DNA from: Nitrospira sp. UBA2083
Lineage (GTDB): Bacteria; Nitrospirota; Nitrospiria; Nitrospirales; Nitrospiraceae
Direction of reading: 5' to 3'
Assembly: GCA_002331625.1 (NCBI GenBank)
Contig: DCZN01000061.1
Location: 19,718 to 31,430 of the forward strand
DNA: 11,713 nt
Positions 1 through 7,661 of this stretch are shown piece after piece; positions within the stretch are counted from its first letter, which is position 1; every line of letters starts with the position of its first letter. A program made the position numbers and the translations under genes. Under the pieces are notes generated by a model. The model did no database searches. It was not told the DNA's origin and saw nothing but the letters and a program-made list of their open reading frames with translations.

Positions 1-288
1 TGGCCCGGCAACGTGCGTGAACTAGAAAACTTTGTTGAGCGGGCCGTCATTCTGACGCATGGGCCGAGTCTGCATGTGTCGCTGGCCGAATTGAAGCAGA
101 GGCCGAGTCCTGTGACCGATTCCAAGGCCACAACCCTCGAAGAGGCCGAACGCGAGCACATTCTCAGGACCCTGCGTGAGACCAAATGGGTTATCGGCGG
201 GCCTTCCGGCGCGGCCGCCAAGCTCGGCATGAAGCGCACGACCCTCCAGTCCAAAATGCAAAAGCTCGGTATCTCTCGACCCCTGTAA
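1..288 (+). CDS. Sigma-54-dependent regulator, C-terminal end (partial)
   Basis: This is the last 95 residues of a bacterial enhancer-binding protein; the gene begins before the window. It opens with WPGNVRELENFVERAVIL, the conserved segment near the end of the AAA+ domain that activates sigma-54 RNA polymerase. A linker follows, then a Fis-type helix-turn-helix at about residues 46-93, where GAAAKLGMKRTTLQSKMQKL is the classic recognition-helix signature (A-LG-RTTL--KM-KLGI). The protein ends RPL with a TAA at 286-288. Such proteins bind inverted repeats upstream of sigma-54 promoters and use ATP hydrolysis to open the complex. The N-terminal sensory part (often a receiver domain) lies outside the window, so its signal is unknown. 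The family call is very secure. Candidate binding sites and sigma-54 promoters are seen elsewhere in the window, but a link is only inferred. A decayed relative of this HTH lies at 8215-8310. Confidence 0.95.
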   Translation, partial: WPGNVRELENFVERAVILTHGPSLHVSLAELKQRPSPVTDSKATTLEEAEREHILRTLRETKWVIGGPSGAAAKLGMKRTTLQSKMQKLGISRPL

Positions 289-435
289 CTCCGATCGCGC
301 AATCCCAGTTCCTCGGGCGAACCTGGTTGCATCTCCCTCACAAACACGTTCCGTTGATACGCTCACGACCCTGAGTTGCATTAGAGGATGATGTGCTTGA
401 ATGTGGTATTCAGCAATTTGGCTGGCGTCGACCGC

Positions 436-450
436 TCGGCATTGTGCCGA
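436..450. promoter_or_regulatory. Inverted repeat TCGGCA-N3-TGCCGA (variant dyad)
   Basis: The two half sites are perfect inverses (TCGGCA and TGCCGA) with the 3-base spacer TTG. The same half sites with a 2-base spacer recur at 7817-7830, 8400-8413 and, with one mismatch, 11146-11159. It lies about 150 bases past the stop of the sigma-54 regulator, with no promoter of GG-N10-GC type and no gene start nearby. It may be a chance or relic copy, and the different spacer makes it the weakest member of the set. Confidence 0.35.
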
Positions 451-590
451 TACGTTGAATAGACTTTGACAAGAGACTCGTTTGCCCCGGTGTCATGATT
501 TCGGATCAGATCACACATTCGCTTCTTGTTACAAAGCGATCGATTGTCCGAGCTGAGTACCTCCTTTCTCAGAATATGACTTGCCAGAGA

Positions 591-620
591 ACATGGCTAG
601 AACCTAGATTCTAGTCATGT
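591..620. repeat. 12-bp inverted repeat (hairpin or operator)
   Basis: ACATGGCTAGAA pairs with TTCTAGTCATGT around a 6-base centre (CCTAGA), with one G-T wobble position. It lies downstream of the lipoprotein gene at 681-1607 and could form a hairpin at the end of that transcript. It is AT-rich and has no T-run on either strand, so it is not a standard intrinsic terminator; an operator or an mRNA 3'-end structure is possible. Confidence 0.4.
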
Positions 621-680
621 AATGAGACAAAACCGGTTCACCACCGATGAATGAGCCTCCAGCGACCGCTTTTGCCTACT

Positions 681-1607
681 TCAAAAAAGTAGTCCACGTT
701 CGATCGATGGGCCCATCAATGTCTGGTCAAATCCCAAGTACAAACGATAAAGTCCGTCACCACGCTGCCATTCAACGATTGAACTGTCGACAACCAGATA
801 GTAGGTTCCAGGCTCCAGCTCGGCCGGGAACAACGCGGTGACGCCAGCCCGGTGCACGTGGCCTGTCTGAACCTTGGTCGAATCCGACGAGAGTAGGGAG
901 AGAGCCGGCTGCCAGGCTGTTTGTACCAGGCCGACGACACCGGACCACATTGCTCGGTTCGCAGCGACGGCTACTTCAACTCTTGTCTTCTCTCTGATGG
1001 TAAAACGGTACCACTGGTCCGGTCCATCCAACCCATCTGGGAGGGAGTAGTCGTCAGTGGCATTGGCCAATGATCCTGTCACGACCGCCGTACGGTCCAG
1101 ATCGTCGGCATGCATGCGATCCTCGCCCCCACGAAGGCCTTCATCGGTCAACGGTTTCGTTCCGCAAGTGGCCCAGGTCATGGCGCGTTCATGCTGGCTG
1201 GTGACAGAACATGCGGTCTGATCTGAGCGACAAGAGTTCCCGTATGTCGCATCGTGACGGCGCTCGTATCCATAGCGCGGCGGCAGCGGGGTTACCACGA
1301 GGGGAATGATCCGCTGTGCCTGCGCTTCGTCTTCCTTGATCTCCAATACGTTGGCTCCTGCAAGGAGACAATTGACCAAGACTGAGAACTCGGCCTCTTG
1401 CTCCAGGGCCCCCCAAGGACACCCGTCGGCGTCTGTCGTCGCGCAAGACGTGTTCGATTGATATTCCACCAGGTGCACGAAGGGTTTCGGACGGATTTCA
1501 CAACCGGCCAGCAGGAGTTGTGTCACCAACAGCCCGAAAACGATGAGAGCCGATTTCAGAAACCGGGACCTCTGTTCGCACATAGCGTGGCCCTTTGCCG
1601 AGAGCAT
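681..1607 (-). CDS. Cys-rich lipoprotein with PPC-like domain
   Basis: A predicted exported lipoprotein of 308 residues. A basic start and hydrophobic core (about residues 13-34) lead to the lipobox LLAGC, with Cys36 as lipidation site. The mature part has six further cysteines (55, 63, 80, 126, 133, 148), suggesting disulfides. Residues about 172-295 resemble a PPC (bacterial pre-peptidase C-terminal) beta-sandwich: a D-Y-x-L-x-D stretch, then DQWYRFTI and near the end LEPGTYYLVVD. These domains often act as binding or targeting modules. I chose the ATG at 1607 because AAAGGA lies 7 bases upstream; the ATG at 1583 (eight codons later, AAAGGG upstream) is a fair alternative, and an ATG at 1676 has no ribosome site. 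It follows the kinase-like lipoprotein gene by 95 bases on the same strand and is probably the last gene of that operon. I recognise no specific function. Confidence 0.8.
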   Translation of the reverse strand: MLSAKGHAMCEQRSRFLKSALIVFGLLVTQLLLAGCEIRPKPFVHLVEYQSNTSCATTDADGCPWGALEQEAEFSVLVNCLLAGANVLEIKEDEAQAQRIIPLVVTPLPPRYGYERRHDATYGNSCRSDQTACSVTSQHERAMTWATCGTKPLTDEGLRGGEDRMHADDLDRTAVVTGSLANATDDYSLPDGLDGPDQWYRFTIREKTRVEVAVAANRAMWSGVVGLVQTAWQPALSLLSSDSTKVQTGHVHRAGVTALFPAELEPGTYYLVVDSSIVEWQRGDGLYRLYLGFDQTLMGPSIERGLLF

Positions 1608-1702
1608 CCGATTGTCCTTTGAATAATCAGCTGGGAAGCTTTCCTTTTCTCCCATCCGTGACGCGTAACAAAACATTTAGAACAAGACACTCAAACCGTG
1701 AC

Positions 1703-3484
1703 TTATGTTTCTCGATCGAGACCTCGCAGTTGAAATGTGCCTTGTTCTGGGTCGAATTGGAGGTAGACCGTCACGGTCTTGCTCCAGTGAGTGCCCTTGT
1801 CGTAACTGGTTCGAATCTTGACCGTTGTCACTGGCCCATGGTCAGGCGACTCTCTCGCTTGTCGCGGTGGTGCCTGATCAAAAGTCACATTCAGTGGGAT
1901 CCGTGGCTCGACAGCGATTTTCTCCGGAACGAGAGCCGAATCAACCCCCTTCTCTTCCCGGCGTAGGATCGTATACTGATAAATCGCGCTTTTCGCCGGA
2001 GCATAGTTCCTTGAGATCGCGAGATTGTCAAAGACAAGGGCCTGTTCTCCCGATGGACCTTCACTCACGGTGAAACGGTCGAGCGGGTTGACGAGGCTGA
2101 AATAGTACCGGCCGATCTTGTCACGACGCGCTTTTAACACATCCGCGATCTGCCGTGCCGCGCGTGGATCAGTGAAGCCTCCCGTGCGGACGATGGCTTC
2201 GATATCCTCGTCCGTGAACGACGTCACGATTTTGGCCCCCCAGTAGGCATCCCGCAGAGTCGTGCGAAGAAAGGCTGGGTTCGGGTAGGACGGCCGCCAC
2301 CGCTCTGGGTCGAAATACTCCGATTCGAAGTACCCCACGGAGGGATACTCCATCTTGATTGGGATTTCCCACGGCTTCACATAGAAACCTGCTTCGACCA
2401 TCGACCGACCGATCGTGCCGAAGTCGAGGAAGTATTCGTTGCCGAATCGCGGCAGCTGCGGATCCGCGTTGTCGGCGCCGAGTGTGGATGAAAAGTCGAT
2501 CAGATAATGATTCAAGTACCGCGCTTTCGGATCATACATGTCGAGGGCATTTGCGGCCTTGGTGTCCGTGTGATTCAAGAAGGCGGCGAGAATGCGAAGC
2601 CCTCGCAACTCACGTCGGTTTTCATGACGGATATGGTCGTTGGGATCATCATGACGTTGCCCTGCATAGAGAAACGGCCCTTTGGGGACACCAGACAGGA
2701 ACTTGCTGGCCATGGCCCGAATCTTTCCATCAGGCCGATGCGGGACTCGTTCCAAGATTGCCCGAATATCGTCTTGGGTCATAGGTCTGGGGACATGGTA
2801 ACGACCTCTAAATTTGGCCTTTGCCCCGATCGTGATTCGCGACGGATCGACCTCAACTAAATAATGTTCGGGAACGTGGTAACCAGCCGCATAGAGAAAC
2901 CGTGACGAGATCATTTCCGAGGCCGTCGTCATTTCCGGATGGAGCGGAGGATCGAACTTGAGCAGGTAGACGTCGTTTCTCCCGTCGCGAATGACGAACC
3001 CAGGGGTCGAGCCCAGACTCTCCTTGGCGCTGATCGCTGTCCACTCGCCGGTCAGGTCCGGTCCTGACCCGATCGCCGGCCCTCGGGCCAACTCATCGCG
3101 TGAGAGGTGTCTGACAGGGTGTCGATTTGAAAACCAGGTCGAATCCGGGACCTCATCGAACGCATCGACGTTTTGCGCTTCCAATGGATCGGCGAGACCA
3201 ACCCACGTTCCGATCGTTCGGACGGAGTACCCGAGATTCACGAGTTGCCCGATCCGATAAAACACCATTTTGTCCACACCGTCCCAGAGTGCCCACTGTC
3301 CTTCCGTCTCTTCTTGCGGCTCCGAGATGGGCCGCCGATCGTCGGCCTCTACGAGGATCGGCCGGTGCATGGCCGACTCGCTAGAGCAGCCCACGAGCGC
3401 AAACACCAACGCCACAGCACTCCACCGTGAGAGGGAGCGTAGGGACCGTGCAGATTGCTTCGAACCGGCGTACGATGTCTTCAT
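1703..3484 (-). CDS. Lipoprotein with HipA/PI3K-like kinase core
   Basis: A 593-residue predicted lipoprotein: basic N-terminus, hydrophobic segment about 22-32 and lipobox ALVGC (Cys33). Residues about 150-335 carry what look like the landmarks of a HipA/phosphoinositide-kinase-like fold: a glycine-containing lead-in (residues 157-170), a strand with Lys176 (DVYLLKFD), Glu190 in the next helix, the catalytic loop H305-x-D307-x-K309-x-x-N312 (NHTDTKAAN), and D330-F-S in LIDFSSTLG. The D-to-N (5) and N-to-D (18) spacings equal those I recall for E. coli HipA (D309, N314, D332), and Lys to catalytic Asp is 131 residues against about 128. The C-terminal part (about 470-590) is beta-rich and unassigned. 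HipA proteins are cytoplasmic, so export with a lipid anchor is unusual. Start at the ATG 3484, 13 bases after the stop of the barrel gene, which suggests coupled translation; an upstream in-frame start at 3520 would overlap that gene. Kinase activity is inferred, not shown. Confidence 0.85.
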   Translation of the reverse strand: MKTSYAGSKQSARSLRSLSRWSAVALVFALVGCSSESAMHRPILVEADDRRPISEPQEETEGQWALWDGVDKMVFYRIGQLVNLGYSVRTIGTWVGLADPLEAQNVDAFDEVPDSTWFSNRHPVRHLSRDELARGPAIGSGPDLTGEWTAISAKESLGSTPGFVIRDGRNDVYLLKFDPPLHPEMTTASEMISSRFLYAAGYHVPEHYLVEVDPSRITIGAKAKFRGRYHVPRPMTQDDIRAILERVPHRPDGKIRAMASKFLSGVPKGPFLYAGQRHDDPNDHIRHENRRELRGLRILAAFLNHTDTKAANALDMYDPKARYLNHYLIDFSSTLGADNADPQLPRFGNEYFLDFGTIGRSMVEAGFYVKPWEIPIKMEYPSVGYFESEYFDPERWRPSYPNPAFLRTTLRDAYWGAKIVTSFTDEDIEAIVRTGGFTDPRAARQIADVLKARRDKIGRYYFSLVNPLDRFTVSEGPSGEQALVFDNLAISRNYAPAKSAIYQYTILRREEKGVDSALVPEKIAVEPRIPLNVTFDQAPPRQARESPDHGPVTTVKIRTSYDKGTHWSKTVTVYLQFDPEQGTFQLRGLDRET

Positions 3485-3497
3485 CGTCTGGCTCTCA

Positions 3498-4877
3498 TCA
3501 AAACCCCAGCGTCGCCGCACGCCGCCGGGTGAACTCCAGATTGCCGCGGATCAACGCCAGGACCCCGTCTTCACTCGCCGCGGCTTGAATCCGAAAACCG
3601 AATTTCCTCGTGGAGACGAATCTGAGGCCCCCGCCGACGGAATAACGGAAGTGTTGCAATCCGATATCCTTGTAGCTACCGAACACTTGTCCCTCATCGA
3701 CGAAGATGTCGCCTTCCACATCCTGCCAGACAGGAAACCGCCATTCGACGTTGAATAGTAAGGCACCTTCATCCTGCCAGCGCCCGCGGTCAAACCCCCG
3801 TAGACCGTTGTTCAGGTCCAAGAGGGTCAGTTCATAGAAGGGAATGGATCCTCCGCCCACGCCGTCCTGCTTCGCCAAATACCAGCGCAGCAACAGCACC
3901 CGATCGCCGCGAAATACCGGAATATATCGCTGGATCTCGAACCGGTAGCCGAGGTAGCGGAATTGGTCGCGATCCACCTGATCGGTGTAGGTAAATGCCC
4001 CCTCGACAAACCATCCCCTGGTTGATCTGAAGGGGTTGTCCCTTGAGTCGTACCAAATACTCGGCTCGACGGCGAGCGCCGTCATGGAACTGTTGTTTCC
4101 CGTGACGGACACAGGCGTGGCCGGCAAGCGATCCGAGCCCTTGGCATCCGCGATCAAGATTCGGCCGGTGATCGCCGCACTGACATCGCCGATCAGCCTG
4201 CGGCCTAGCTTCACATCCCACGCCAGCTGTTTGAGCTCGAAATTCGTTTGGTCTCGCTCCTGCGAACGATTTCCGCCCGGGAAGAAATGTCCCTCGTCGA
4301 AATTCAGCCAAAAGACATTGCTGTCGAGGAACCACTGTGACCCGAAGAACGAAGGATCCTGGTAGGATGCTTCGCTGACTTGATTCTCCCGAGTTGCCAG
4401 AAGATATGACAGCCGCACCTCTTTATTCTTGCGAAACAGATTATTGTTGAACGCGGTGAACCCAATGCCGCTGCTCAAGGTGCCGCCCAGTGCAAATTTC
4501 GGAAAGACGCCGGCTGTCCGTTCGTCGGTCATGAAGACATCAAGCGTCCGATTCATCACATCATGGCGTTCGTACGCGATCGCCAACTTCTTAAAGGGAT
4601 AGGCAAGTCCAGACCACGCGTATTCCGGCGCGGCTAGGAGACGGTAGGGCCACCTGTTCTCCGCATCCTCCGGCTCTGACTTCTCCGGTTCGTCGTGTGG
4701 TCGTCGTTGGGGTTCATCCCGCTGTGGCTGTGGGGATTCCAATTGTCGGTGGGGCTCGTGAGGCCTTGCAACATCCGGTTGGCTGGTCGCACAGGCCATT
4801 GGTTGAATCAGCAGAAGGAGCAGTAGGTTCCAGAGAAGCCGGGAGGCCAGGGAGCGGTTCAGGGTCCGTCGTCTCAT
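3498..4877 (-). CDS. Omp85-family outer-membrane beta-barrel, no POTRA
   Basis: A 459-residue predicted outer-membrane protein of the bacterial surface antigen (Omp85/BamA-TamA C-terminal) type. A strongly hydrophobic signal segment spans residues 11-28. It is followed by a Pro/Glu/Arg/Gln-rich low-complexity linker (about 34-74) instead of POTRA repeats. The barrel begins near residue 120 (TAGVFPKFALGG). Landmarks are YDSRDNPFRSTRGWF at 276-290, the loop-6 motif LRGF at 359-362, FNVEWRFPVW at 375-384, and a C-terminal Phe. The signal end PMACATS could be read as a poor lipobox (Cys29), but Pro at -3 argues against it. I chose the ATG at 4877, with GAGGA seven bases upstream, over the TTG two codons earlier. 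Without POTRA domains it is unlikely to be the general BamA; specialised export or surface display of a partner is more plausible. The kinase-like lipoprotein follows 13 bases later. Confidence 0.88.
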   Translation of the reverse strand: MRRRTLNRSLASRLLWNLLLLLLIQPMACATSQPDVARPHEPHRQLESPQPQRDEPQRRPHDEPEKSEPEDAENRWPYRLLAAPEYAWSGLAYPFKKLAIAYERHDVMNRTLDVFMTDERTAGVFPKFALGGTLSSGIGFTAFNNNLFRKNKEVRLSYLLATRENQVSEASYQDPSFFGSQWFLDSNVFWLNFDEGHFFPGGNRSQERDQTNFELKQLAWDVKLGRRLIGDVSAAITGRILIADAKGSDRLPATPVSVTGNNSSMTALAVEPSIWYDSRDNPFRSTRGWFVEGAFTYTDQVDRDQFRYLGYRFEIQRYIPVFRGDRVLLLRWYLAKQDGVGGGSIPFYELTLLDLNNGLRGFDRGRWQDEGALLFNVEWRFPVWQDVEGDIFVDEGQVFGSYKDIGLQHFRYSVGGGLRFVSTRKFGFRIQAAASEDGVLALIRGNLEFTRRRAATLGF

Positions 4878-4943
4878 GGTCAAGTCCTCGATCCCCCGCT
4901 TGACGTCTCCGATCCCTCCTGCGGGTCTCGGCCCATGTACCCA

Positions 4944-5861
4944 TCAGAACCGAACCTGAACGGTGAGGCCTAATCCTCCTCGTGCCTCCGGCACGAGGGG
5001 AAGCACACTCCATCTTCGTGAATCCGGCTGGTTATGCCGCCAGCTCAGGACTTTCCCGACGACGAACCCGAGCGCCGCGCCTGCCACGGCATCGGAGGCA
5101 AAATGCTCATTCTGATAGATCCGCGACAGACTGATGAGCGTGGCCAGCGTATAGGCGATCAACGGAACCGGCTGCTCATAGCGATCGGCAAACACCGTCG
5201 CCACAGCAAAGCTCCGGGCCGCATGACTAGACGGGAATGATTTATCGAAATTTTCGAACGGTTCGTACGAGTGAACGCCTTCTCCCGTATCAGGCCGAGC
5301 CCGCCCCACGGCAAATTTGGTGAATCCCACGATGCCTTCCACAAACAGTTGCGATTCCAGACTGACTAATGCCGTGTGCATCAGTCGGTTGCCTGCCTTA
5401 TGTTCTCGAAACAACCACCCCGTGCCGATCAAGGCCACGTTTGCCCCCAACACGGTTCTTGCAAATCCGGCCGTTTCCAGACCGATGGCAATGTCATCGC
5501 CTGCGGAGGTGCGGTTCTCCTGAAAGGCCCGTTGAAGAGGCTTGTCCACCACCATGAGCCCACCGATGCCTGCCGCGACACCCCCGAGAATGAGCGCGCT
5601 TTTCCCATCAATCCTCAGGGGCGACGTCACGAGATATGCGGCATCGCTGATGACCTCTTTCCCGATTGAGCCCAGTTCCACGAGCGTACGGCCCGGCTCT
5701 GTCGGCTCTTGCGGCTTTGTGGGCCCGATCGACTCTGCGCTCCAACTCTCGACGCAGGAGCCACAGCTTCTCACCCCGTCAGCATACGAGGTAGAGACCC
5801 ATAGAAGAGCCAATAGGGCTGCCGGCAGGCTCGCAGCAGCGAGAAGCATGTCACGGCTCAT
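4944..5861 (-). CDS. Exported PAP2-superfamily phosphatase
   Basis: A 305-residue protein of the type 2 phosphatidic acid phosphatase family, which removes phosphate from lipid phosphates, undecaprenyl pyrophosphate or similar substrates on the outer side of the inner membrane. All three signature motifs are intact: K182-x6-R189-P190, P210-S-S-H213, and S246-R247-x5-H253-x3-D257; H213 and H253 are the expected catalytic histidines. The N-terminus is a signal peptide or anchor (about residues 5-27). Hydrophobic stretches at about 88-105, 137-150, 232-246 and 258-270 may be membrane segments. The C-terminus ends in an alternating pattern with a final Phe. The start ATG at 5861 has only a weak GAGAA site. 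It heads the four-gene set with the barrel gene 67 bases downstream. The substrate cannot be read from the sequence; pairing with a kinase-like protein is notable. Confidence 0.9.
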   Translation of the reverse strand: MSRDMLLAAASLPAALLALLWVSTSYADGVRSCGSCVESWSAESIGPTKPQEPTEPGRTLVELGSIGKEVISDAAYLVTSPLRIDGKSALILGGVAAGIGGLMVVDKPLQRAFQENRTSAGDDIAIGLETAGFARTVLGANVALIGTGWLFREHKAGNRLMHTALVSLESQLFVEGIVGFTKFAVGRARPDTGEGVHSYEPFENFDKSFPSSHAARSFAVATVFADRYEQPVPLIAYTLATLISLSRIYQNEHFASDAVAGAALGFVVGKVLSWRHNQPDSRRWSVLPLVPEARGGLGLTVQVRF

Positions 5862-5987
5862 TTTCTCGAAAGTCGTGGAACTTCGTTACGGCCTACTGAT
5901 GCGTTTCAATTTAGCTATGGTGGGGATCAGCCCCCTCATCTCGTTTCCCCCTGATCGTCAGATAGCCCGAACTCCTCATGTTTCTGG

Positions 5988-6179
5988 TTATGATTCGTGC
6001 TGTGGGCTCACGTGGCATGCGATCACAAAATCCCGCTCATAGGGGTAGGCTGCTGCCATCTCGTAGCCGATGCGGTTCCGCTCAACCTGGCATTCCTCAG
6101 CCGTGGTATACGTCTCGAGCACCGTGATCGTTGTGAGCCCCGGCACCTCATTGAGGAGAACCAGAACCAAGAGCCACAT
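5988..6179 (-). CDS. Small membrane-anchored protein, 63 aa, unknown
   Basis: A short protein beginning MWLLVLVLLNEVPGL, an apparent signal or membrane anchor at residues 1-10, followed by a soluble domain of about 50 residues with two cysteines (in AEECQVERNRIG and FVIACHVS) that could form a disulfide. The start at 6179 is well supported: AAGGAG lies five bases upstream, and that site overlaps the stop codon of the transporter gene (TAAAAGGAG), so the two genes are almost certainly co-transcribed. The reading frame stays open upstream to 6317, but that part only overlaps the transporter gene. I recognise a pattern common to small periplasmic-facing proteins (T-x-x-E-C then a C near the end) but cannot name a function. 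Confidence 0.75.
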   Translation of the reverse strand: MWLLVLVLLNEVPGLTTITVLETYTTAEECQVERNRIGYEMAAAYPYERDFVIACHVSPQHES

Positions 6180-6190
6180 GAGAACTCCTT

Positions 6191-7549
6191 TTAGCCATTC
6201 ACAGCCCACCTGTGACCGGTCGCGCTTGGTGTCACAGTCAGCGAATCCAATGTTCCCGGAGTTGGTGCGGCACCCTGGTTGATGACGTGCGCATAGTGAC
6301 GTCCTGCCTTGATGCACAGCAGCACCATCACCCCTAAGACTCCGATGATGAGAAGACTCAAGTGTTGTGCGGTTAACCCTGTCAGCCCCAACAAGATGAT
6401 CGTGAGAATGCTCAGTCCCTTCGCCAGCCGTTGGACGAACATGGAAATAAAGGCTCGGCCTTTATACTTCTCATCTGGGCTTGTCGTGAGATACAGGGAT
6501 TCCCGTCCAGTCTGTAGAACGGAGTAGCTCAGTCCGTTATCAAGGATAACGAGGACGCTGACCACAGCCAGCGTAGGCATCGCCAAAAACCCCAAGGAGC
6601 CGCCAATAATGGCTATCGGCAGGACGAGCAGGGTGACACCCAAACCGAACTTCTTCATGACGGCGCCGACCAGGAACAACTGTGTAAAGATCGCCAACAG
6701 GTTGGCGTACAAGTACACATCGGTGATGAAGGCCTGGGTTGCTTGAACACCTGAAAGGTTCTCGGCCGCCAGCTTGAACTGATAATCCATGAGCTGCGAT
6801 GCGATTTCGTAGGAGCCCATGATGCCGGCGATGCCCGCTAGATAACGCGACCGTAGAACGAGTCTCGCTCCTTCGAGCGCCTCAGCTTTCCAGTCATGAA
6901 CCAGGCTCGCTCCTCTTGGCACAGTGGAGAGATTTGTGACCGGCTTGAACGTCTGTGAATCCGAGCTCAGGAGTTCTGTCGCTGCAATCACCAGGATCAC
7001 TCCGGCCATGAGGCCCGCAGCGAGGAGCAATAATCCTCCCGTTCCGATGGTGGTAAGCAGGAACTTCGCAATGGAAATGCCTGCCCAGCCTCCAAGAACG
7101 CCTCCCGCTCCGATCGGACCGAAAAGCTGCTGGGCGTCCGGTCCGTGCGAGAGATCGGTCAGGTAAGCCCAGAACGTTGCGACCATCATCGTGACTTCGA
7201 GATCGCCCAGCAGGTAAAAGGTCCAAATCGCCAAGGGCCCTGGATGATTGTCCAGTTCAAGAGCAAGACCGATAAAGGATACGATGAACACACCGCTCAG
7301 CGTGTAAATGAATCGACGGCGGCGGAGTTTGTTGTAGAGCGACGTAAAGGCCCACACTCCGAACGCGGCAATGAAGATATTTGCAAGCTTGGCATAGAGT
7401 TCCATGCGAGCGCCGTAATGCTCTACAAATAGCCCGCTCTTGAGCGGCTTCAGAATCTGAAAGATTGCGATCACAAAAAAGAAAAACAGAAACAGCAATC
7501 CCGCGATTGCCAGGTCCCGTTTCGACTTCAGTGTAAGTAGAGTTTTCAT
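6191..7549 (-). CDS. ATP/ADP-carrier-like (Npt/Tlc family) transporter
   Basis: A 452-residue inner-membrane protein with about 11-12 hydrophobic segments, related to the major facilitator superfamily and best matched to the nucleotide (ATP/ADP) carrier family known from rickettsiae, chlamydiae and plastids. Supporting marks are QILKPLKSGLFVEHYG at 31-46, corresponding to the family's first conserved block; FWAYLTDLSHGPDAQQLFGP at 126-145; and GRESLYLTTSPDEKYKGRAF at 348-367, corresponding to the K-E-x-x-Y-x-P-x-x-x-E-x-K-x-K-G-K-A block. Members in free-living bacteria also exist, many lacking HEAT repeats as here, and their substrates are mostly untested. The ATG at 7549 has GAGGTG just upstream and is preferred over the GTG at 7555. 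The 63-residue gene follows with only 11 bases between stop and start. Substrate identity (ATP, ADP or other) is an inference from family only. Confidence 0.8.
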   Translation of the reverse strand: MKTLLTLKSKRDLAIAGLLFLFFFFVIAIFQILKPLKSGLFVEHYGARMELYAKLANIFIAAFGVWAFTSLYNKLRRRRFIYTLSGVFIVSFIGLALELDNHPGPLAIWTFYLLGDLEVTMMVATFWAYLTDLSHGPDAQQLFGPIGAGGVLGGWAGISIAKFLLTTIGTGGLLLLAAGLMAGVILVIAATELLSSDSQTFKPVTNLSTVPRGASLVHDWKAEALEGARLVLRSRYLAGIAGIMGSYEIASQLMDYQFKLAAENLSGVQATQAFITDVYLYANLLAIFTQLFLVGAVMKKFGLGVTLLVLPIAIIGGSLGFLAMPTLAVVSVLVILDNGLSYSVLQTGRESLYLTTSPDEKYKGRAFISMFVQRLAKGLSILTIILLGLTGLTAQHLSLLIIGVLGVMVLLCIKAGRHYAHVINQGAAPTPGTLDSLTVTPSATGHRWAVNG

Positions 7550-7661
7550 AGCCACCTCACCAGTCTGCGTTCTTCATGTCTCTGAAGGTTTTCCCGCGCG
7601 CTATCGCCGTAACAACACAATCGACGATCGAGTCCGTCGGCCACTGGTTGACGCCACGAGC

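Larger units (their letters stand above)
289..680. other. Convergent intergenic gap with inverted repeats
   Basis: I see no credible gene in these 392 bases, which separate the 3' ends of the sigma-54 regulator (plus) and the PPC lipoprotein (minus). The stretch holds an inverted repeat at 436-450 and a 12-bp AT-rich palindromic stem at 591-620, listed separately. I see no GC-rich hairpin followed by a T-run, so neither flanking gene shows a clear intrinsic terminator. Confidence 0.6.

Noticed and set aside
676..692. Stem CTACTT/AAGTAG with an A/T-rich loop at the end of the PPC lipoprotein gene
   Set aside because: Short, AT-rich, overlaps the stop codon and has no T-run on the exit side, so not a convincing terminator.
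1608..1676. Upstream starts (1676, 1655) for the PPC lipoprotein
   Set aside because: They lack ribosome sites and would push the signal peptide far from the N-terminus.
6180..6317. Longer N-terminus for the 63-residue protein
   Set aside because: This part lies wholly within the transporter gene in another frame, while the ATG at 6179 has an ideal AAGGAG site.
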